DNA from: Bacteroidales bacterium
Lineage (GTDB): Bacteria; Bacteroidota; Bacteroidia; Bacteroidales; UBA932
Direction: 5' to 3'
Assembly: GCA_017383945.1 (NCBI GenBank)
Contig: JAFNUQ010000189.1
Span: forward strand, 1 to 18,359
Length of the DNA: 18,359 bases
The position numbers were made by a program, and so were the translations under genes. How positions within the stretch are numbered: position 1 is the first letter of the stretch; each line of letters starts with the position of its first letter. Positions 14,214-18,359 of the stretch are shown piece after piece. The notes under the pieces are model-generated. The model saw only the letters and a program-made list of their open reading frames with translations. It was not told the origin of the DNA and made no database searches.

Positions 14214-16652
14214 ATGAAGCGCATCCTTCTTTTACTTGCCTGCATATTCTGCGGGCTCAATTTGATGGCGACCAAGCAAGACGTATCAAAGGTTAGACAC
14301 ATCGGTCCATTTGCAGTTAACACTCCTTATATGGTGGACTCTCTTGATGTTAATTCCAAGGCCTATGATTACAAAAGCATATTGTCAGCACAACTCTCAA
14401 CAGAGTCGTTGAAATCTGCTCCTTGGGTGGCGACATCGAGTATTGAGAACTCAGGAGAGAAGGTAGGACTTAATGTTCTGGAATTCTTTGTTCAAAATAC
14501 CAAGTATATTGATGCTAAGATAGAGCTAGACGGACTCAATAACTATGAGATATATCTTGATGGAAAGAAAAATCCAGGGAAAAGTCTTTCATTGACTCCG
14601 GCAACCCACAGCGTGCAGGTAAAATTTCTTTCAGAGTCGTCCAATGACTCCGAGCTCTCCATTTCTATAGAGAGTAAAGGCGAGTTTAGCCTTAGAGAGG
14701 ATGGTAAGCACATCTTTACCTTAAATGATGTGCTTTCGGGCAAGAAGGTGTCATCGGTCTCTATCTCACCGGATGGAACTATGGCATTTGTTTACTATGG
14801 AGTGAGCTCTGGAAAAACAACCAGCTACTACACAAATCTGCTCAATCTCAAAGATGGAAAAGTTGTGTCAAATCTTGCCGGAAATCCCAAGTGGATGCCT
14901 CGCAGCAGTAAGTTCTATGTAACAGAGCAGACAGCGGAAGGCAGAGATCTTGTGAGCGTTGATCCTGTGACATTTGAAAAAGCTGTTTTGGTTAAGAACT
15001 TGCCTTCGGGAAGTATGCGCATCGCTCCAAGTGAAGATTATCTCCTTTATAGTTTTAGAGAAGATGGTCCTAGAGAGCGTAGCGATATATATGAAGTCCT
15101 CACTCCTGATGATCGCCAGGGAGGCTATAGAAGCCGCACATACCTGGCCAAGTATGACATCAAGACCGGTCTGATGCAGAGATTGACCTTTGGTCATAGC
15201 AATACCAATGCAAACGATATTTCCAGGGACGGTCACAAGATTTTGATGATGGTTTCTACTGAAAACCTTGAGTCTCGTCCTACCAGCAGAAATTCTCTCT
15301 ACATCTTGGATGTAAATACGCTTCAGACAGAACTGCTTGTAGAAGAGGACGGCTTTATTAATTCGGCAGTGTTCTCTCCAGATGGCAAGCAGATTCTCAT
15401 CTCGGGTTCCCCAGAGTGTCTTGGGGGTATCGGACTTAATGTCAAGCCGGGTCAGACTCCAAATATCTATGATGTCCAGCTCTATTTGATGGATCTTGAG
15501 ACAAAGAAGATCAAGGCACTTACTAAGAACTTTGACCCAAGCGTGGGCACTTTCAAATGGGCTGATGATGGAAATGTCTACTTTAAAGCCGAGGATAAGG
15601 ATTGTATAAATCTCTTCAAACTGAATCCTCGTTCTGGTAAGATATCGCAGATACGCGTGGCAGAAGATCTGGTTGAGAATTTCAGTATCAGTTCGGATGC
15701 TTCCGTGCTGCTTTATTCGGGCGAGAGTGCCAGCAATGCGGACCGTATCTATAAGATGTATGGTGCGGACGGCAAGAGCATCGTGGTTGATGACTTGAGT
15801 GCAGAGAGGTTGGCAGATGTGAGCCTAGGCGAATGTGTGCCTTGGTCATTCAAGTCGACGCGCGGAGATAAAATCAACGCCCGCTATTATCTGCCACCGG
15901 CATTTGACCCTCAGAAGAAATATCCGCTGATTGTCAATTATTACGGCGGCTGCAGTCCGACAAGCAGGACATTTGAGAGCCGTTATCCACATCACGCCTA
16001 TGCTGCACTTGGCTATGTCGTGCTAGTGATAAACCCAAGCGGAGCAACCGGATTTGGACAGGAATTCTCCGCCAGACACGTAAACACGGCTGGAAAGGGA
16101 CCTGCTGAGGATATTATTGATGGAACAAAAGCCTTCTGTGACCAATATGAGTTTGTTGATGCTTCAAAGATCGGTTGCATCGGAGCGTCTTATGGTGGCT
16201 TTATGACTCAATATCTTCAGACTCAGACAGATATATTTGCAGCTGCAATATCACACGCTGGTATCAGTGATCATACCAGTTATTGGGGTGAGGGCTATTG
16301 GGGCTACTCATATAGCGAGGTCTCAATGGCAAACAGCTATCCTTGGTCTCACAAGGAGCTTTATGTTGATCAGAGTCCGTTATATAATGCAGATAAGATA
16401 AATACACCGATACTGTTCTTGCACGGCGATTCTGATACAAATGTGCCGGTAGGAGAGAGCATACAGATGTATACTGCATTGAAGTTACTCGGCAAAGAAA
16501 CAGCAATGGTCCTGGTAAAAGACCAAGACCATCATATAACTCAATATGATCAGCGTGTAATGTGGCAGAATACAATATTTGCGTGGTTTGCCAAGTGGCT
16601 TCAGGATGACCCTACCTGGTGGAACAAGCTATATGCTCCCAAAACCTTGTAA
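14214..16652 (+). CDS. Secreted S9-family serine peptidase (prolyl oligopeptidase / DPP type)
   Basis: The 812-residue protein has a signal peptide (MKRILLLLACIFCGLNLMA), an N-terminal beta-propeller part with SPDG-type blades (near residues 187 and 390) and a C-terminal alpha/beta hydrolase. The triad is visible: Ser659 in GASYGG, Asp741 in HGDSDTNVP and His773 in DQDHHI; YYGG (about 582) gives the oxyanion hole. Such enzymes remove dipeptides or cut short peptides in the periplasm. The Glu-Glu motif of true DPP-IV in the propeller was not found, so the specificity is open. It starts 19 bases after rpoN with no TAnnTTTG between, so co-transcription is likely. Confidence 0.92.
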   Translation: MKRILLLLACIFCGLNLMATKQDVSKVRHIGPFAVNTPYMVDSLDVNSKAYDYKSILSAQLSTESLKSAPWVATSSIENSGEKVGLNVLEFFVQNTKYIDAKIELDGLNNYEIYLDGKKNPGKSLSLTPATHSVQVKFLSESSNDSELSISIESKGEFSLREDGKHIFTLNDVLSGKKVSSVSISPDGTMAFVYYGVSSGKTTSYYTNLLNLKDGKVVSNLAGNPKWMPRSSKFYVTEQTAEGRDLVSVDPVTFEKAVLVKNLPSGSMRIAPSEDYLLYSFREDGPRERSDIYEVLTPDDRQGGYRSRTYLAKYDIKTGLMQRLTFGHSNTNANDISRDGHKILMMVSTENLESRPTSRNSLYILDVNTLQTELLVEEDGFINSAVFSPDGKQILISGSPECLGGIGLNVKPGQTPNIYDVQLYLMDLETKKIKALTKNFDPSVGTFKWADDGNVYFKAEDKDCINLFKLNPRSGKISQIRVAEDLVENFSISSDASVLLYSGESASNADRIYKMYGADGKSIVVDDLSAERLADVSLGECVPWSFKSTRGDKINARYYLPPAFDPQKKYPLIVNYYGGCSPTSRTFESRYPHHAYAALGYVVLVINPSGATGFGQEFSARHVNTAGKGPAEDIIDGTKAFCDQYEFVDASKIGCIGASYGGFMTQYLQTQTDIFAAAISHAGISDHTSYWGEGYWGYSYSEVSMANSYPWSHKELYVDQSPLYNADKINTPILFLHGDSDTNVPVGESIQMYTALKLLGKETAMVLVKDQDHHITQYDQRVMWQNTIFAWFAKWLQDDPTWWNKLYAPKTL

Positions 16653-16664
16653 ATAGATTGATAC

Positions 16665-17138
16665 TTAGGCCTCTACGGAGGCCTTTGTGCTGCGCTTGCG
16701 TCTAGGATGACAGACAATCTGGATGTCTATCGAGTCGACTTTATATCCTCTGAACTTGCGCTCTTTGAAATAGCTCTCTACAAGCTTGACCAGTTCCGCG
16801 TCAACCACATCCTTATACTCGTTATTTATTGAGTCATATAGGTGGGCGTGTTTGAACGTGTTGACATCAAAGTACATCTTGTTGTTTGAACTCAGACGTC
16901 GATGGTATACCTTTATGTCTGCAAGATTTGAGAGAATATTATACACTGAAGCTACGGTTACCTTTGCACCTCCGCAGGCATTGATAGCATCTACAACCAT
17001 ATCCGCACTGGCATGTCCTAGGGTGAGCATTGCTTCGTGGACTGCCAGTCTTTGATTGGTTGCTTTGAGCTTTTTGTCTTTAAGTATTTCTTTGAACTGC
17101 TCCATATTAGGCGCAGTATGGTCTTTTTTAGCTGCCAT
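16665..17138 (-). CDS. Fur-family transcriptional regulator lacking the zinc cysteine pairs
   Basis: The 157-residue protein has the Fur winged helix (about 12-90): KATNQRLAVHEAML, HASAD, then the recognition helix VTVASVYNILSNLAD. The dimer domain follows with MYFDVNTFKHAHLYD. His97 and His99 stand where Fur proteins have their metal histidines, but the usual CxxC pairs are absent; the only cysteines are Cys55 and Cys143. A basic tail (PRRKRSTK) ends it. Fur proteins sense iron, zinc, or peroxide (PerR). The divergent trxB makes a redox role plausible, but the effector is unknown. The TTG at 17144 is a poorer start than ATG 17138. The stop codon region forms part of a hairpin at 16667-16684. 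Confidence 0.85.
   Translation of the reverse strand: MAAKKDHTAPNMEQFKEILKDKKLKATNQRLAVHEAMLTLGHASADMVVDAINACGGAKVTVASVYNILSNLADIKVYHRRLSSNNKMYFDVNTFKHAHLYDSINNEYKDVVDAELVKLVESYFKERKFRGYKVDSIDIQIVCHPRRKRSTKASVEA
16667..16684. terminator. Hairpin at the convergent ends of the S9 peptidase and Fur-like genes
   Basis: AGGCCTC and GAGGCCT pair perfectly over seven bases around a TACG loop. It starts 15 bases after the peptidase stop and lies in the last codons and stop of the Fur-like gene. There is only a short TT on the plus strand and no T run on the minus strand, so it is a weak terminator candidate. Confidence 0.45.
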
Positions 17139-17158
17139 AATCAATAGAATTTAGGGAG

Positions 17159-17166
17159 CAAAGTTA
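17159..17166 (-). promoter_or_regulatory. -7 promoter element of the Fur-like gene
   Basis: The minus strand reads TAACTTTG, matching TAnnTTTG, 20 bases upstream of the ATG at 17138. A leader of about 14 bases is predicted. Confidence 0.6.
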
Positions 17167-17174
17167 ATCGTAAT

Positions 17175-17189
17175 TTTGAATATTTCAAA
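17175..17189. promoter_or_regulatory. Dyad TTTGAA-TAT-TTCAAA, candidate operator
   Basis: This is a perfect six-base inverted repeat with a three-base centre. It lies just upstream of the -7 of the Fur-like gene, between -7 and -33, where a repressor would block transcription. AT-rich dyads are typical of Fur/PerR boxes, but this is not a clear match to a known one. Confidence 0.35.
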
Positions 17190-17275
17190 TTATAAATTAG
17201 AAAATATCAAAATAAGAGCATTTTCTTTTTCTCTCTATCTATGCTTTAATAATATCAAGATTCTTAAATAATTAT

Positions 17276-17283
17276 TATCTTTG
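17276..17283 (+). promoter_or_regulatory. -7 promoter element of trxB, next to the start codon
   Basis: TATCTTTG is a full match to TAnnTTTG and ends six bases before the ATG at 17290, so the expected transcription start falls on or next to the start codon. A seven-base inverted repeat (TAATAAT 17247-17253, ATTATTA 17271-17277) overlaps the promoter but may be chance in AT-rich DNA. The rest of 17190-17275 holds no recognisable element. Confidence 0.65.
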
Positions 17284-17289
17284 TAAGTT

Positions 17290-18210
17290 ATGAATACAAA
17301 GTGTCTTATTATTGGTGGTGGCCCTGCTGGATATACAGCAGCCATTTATGCATCTAGAGCTGCATTGGATCCTGTTCTATATGAAGGCATGGAGCCAGGT
17401 GGACAGCTTACGACAACAACTACAATTGAGAACTTCCCTGGTTTCCCTGGAGGTATCGACGCAAATAAACTCATGAGTGATATGCGTGCACAGGCCGTTG
17501 AGCTTGGTGCTGATGTCAGAACTGGAACTATCACTGCTGTTGACTTTGATCAGAAGCCATACAAAGTGACCGTGGATGTCACTACAGAGATATTTGCAGA
17601 CTCGGTTATTATAGCTACAGGTGCAACCGCCAAGTATCTAGGCCTGGAGTCTGAGCGCAAGTTCCGTGGACTTGGCGTTTCTGCTTGTGCAACCTGCGAT
17701 GGATTCTTCTATCGTCGCAAGGATGTGGCAGTTGTGGGCGGTGGTGATACTGCTTGCGAAGAAGCTACATATCTCGCAGGACTTTGCAAGAAAGTCTATA
17801 TGATCGTGAGAAGGGATGAGCTTAGAGCTTCTCAGGCAATGCAGGAAAGAGTCAAGAATACAGAAAATATTGAGATCCTCTGGAACTGTAATACTCAAGA
17901 AGTGCTTGGTGATGAGAGTGGCGTGACAGGCGCTAGACTCATTCGCAAGGATGGCGAGGTTTTTGATATCAAGATTGACGGCTTTTTCCTAGCTATCGGT
18001 CATCATCCGGTGAGCGATATTTTCACTAAGTGGGTTAAGACAGATGATCTTGGCTACATCATTACAGATGGCGTGAGCAGCCGCACAAATGTTCCTGGAG
18101 TTTTTGCTGCAGGTGACGTGCAGGATCCTCACTATCGTCAGGCAATCAATGCTGCAGCTTCTGGTTGCAGGGCCGCATTGGATGCAGAGAAGTATTTGAA
18201 AGGAATTTAA
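17290..18210 (+). CDS. trxB: Thioredoxin reductase
   Basis: The 306-residue flavoprotein is a complete low-molecular-weight thioredoxin reductase. The FAD-binding GGGPAG is at 9-14, the redox pair CATC has Cys133 and Cys136, the NADPH-binding GGGDTA is at 150-155, VRRDELRAS (173-181) fits the 2'-phosphate of NADPH, and AAGDV (273-277) is the second FAD motif. It passes electrons from NADPH through FAD to thioredoxin in the cytoplasm. The start is sure because the FAD motif sits at the usual distance from the ATG. The promoter element ends only six bases before it. bamD follows after five bases, so the two probably share an mRNA. Confidence 0.97.
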   Translation: MNTKCLIIGGGPAGYTAAIYASRAALDPVLYEGMEPGGQLTTTTTIENFPGFPGGIDANKLMSDMRAQAVELGADVRTGTITAVDFDQKPYKVTVDVTTEIFADSVIIATGATAKYLGLESERKFRGLGVSACATCDGFFYRRKDVAVVGGGDTACEEATYLAGLCKKVYMIVRRDELRASQAMQERVKNTENIEILWNCNTQEVLGDESGVTGARLIRKDGEVFDIKIDGFFLAIGHHPVSDIFTKWVKTDDLGYIITDGVSSRTNVPGVFAAGDVQDPHYRQAINAAASGCRAALDAEKYLKGI

Positions 18211-18215
18211 GAAAT

Positions 18216-18359
18216 ATGAAGAATTGTAAGATTATTGCTCTGTGTGTTGCTTCATTGGCTGTGCTTGCATCGTGTAAGTCTCAGTATGATATGATGCTCG
18301 AGAGCAGTGACGTAGATGCTAAGTATGCTGCTGCTTTTGATTATTTCAATCAGGGAAAG
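18216..18359 (+). CDS. bamD: Outer membrane assembly lipoprotein BamD, N-terminal part (cut by window end)
   Basis: Only the first 48 codons are present. They read MKNCKIIALC, a hydrophobic stretch, then the lipobox LASC (Cys20), and SQYDMMLESSDVDAKYAAAFDYFNQGK. The start of a TPR-like helix after a short Ser/Asp lead is typical of Bacteroidota BamD, part of the BAM complex that inserts beta-barrel proteins into the outer membrane. It lies five bases after trxB on the same strand. The call rests on 48 residues, so it is likely rather than sure. Confidence 0.8.
   Translation, partial: MKNCKIIALCVASLAVLASCKSQYDMMLESSDVDAKYAAAFDYFNQGK

Noticed and set aside
1..18359. CRISPR arrays, insertion sequences, prophage or defence genes
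   Set aside because: No direct-repeat arrays, transposases, integrases or defence-type proteins were found on either strand.

Overview
The window comes from a member of the Bacteroidota, almost certainly Bacteroidales. Three things point there. Start regions are A-rich with weak Shine-Dalgarno matches. The Bacteroidota -7 promoter element TAnnTTTG recurs just upstream of genes (2107, 3528, 3536, 5567, 8844, 12154, 12173, 17159, 17276). The gene types are also typical: secreted pectin enzymes with 'AQ' signal-peptide ends, an exported dipeptide epimerase, a SPOR protein before rpoN, and a BamD lipoprotein ending its signal in LASC. The genus cannot be told from the sequence alone.

Layout. 1-218: a strong minus-strand terminator and no gene. 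219-2003 (-): a carboxyltransferase of the oxaloacetate decarboxylase alpha / pyruvate carboxylase B type whose C-terminal biotinyl-like domain lacks the biotin lysine. 2132-2208 (+): tRNA-His(GTG). 2252-3505 (-): secreted PL1-like pectate lyase. 3566-4741 (+): Tat-exported L-Ala-D/L-Glu (dipeptide) epimerase. 4738-5499 (-): SDR oxidoreductase. 5579-5992 (+): FKBP-type prolyl isomerase. 6070-12144 is a minus-strand block read miaB -> DUF2264 protein -> radC -> large secreted PL26/YetA-like (rhamnogalacturonan lyase-like) protein. 12237-16652 is a plus-strand block: SPOR protein, rpoN (sigma-54), S9 serine peptidase. 16665-17138 (-): Fur-family regulator. 17290-18359 (+): trxB, then the first 48 codons of bamD.

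How the genes fit together. Three secreted proteins (pectate lyase, PL26-like, DUF2264) suggest use of pectin or rhamnogalacturonan, but they are scattered among housekeeping genes. No SusC/SusD pair or dedicated sensor-regulator lies in the window. The dipeptide epimerase would act on murein-derived peptides. The Fur-like regulator next to trxB suggests a redox or oxidative-stress link. rpoN is translationally coupled to the SPOR protein, and a sigma-54-like -24/-12 sequence lies in the leader of that operon.

No defence system, CRISPR array, insertion sequence, integrase or prophage was seen, and no gap between genes exceeds about 220 bases. The points most worth a second look are the non-biotinylatable carboxyltransferase, the carbohydrate-type gene packed between miaB and radC, promoters placed so close to the start codons of trxB and the FKBP gene that their mRNAs may be leaderless, and the possible sigma-54 autoregulation of rpoN.
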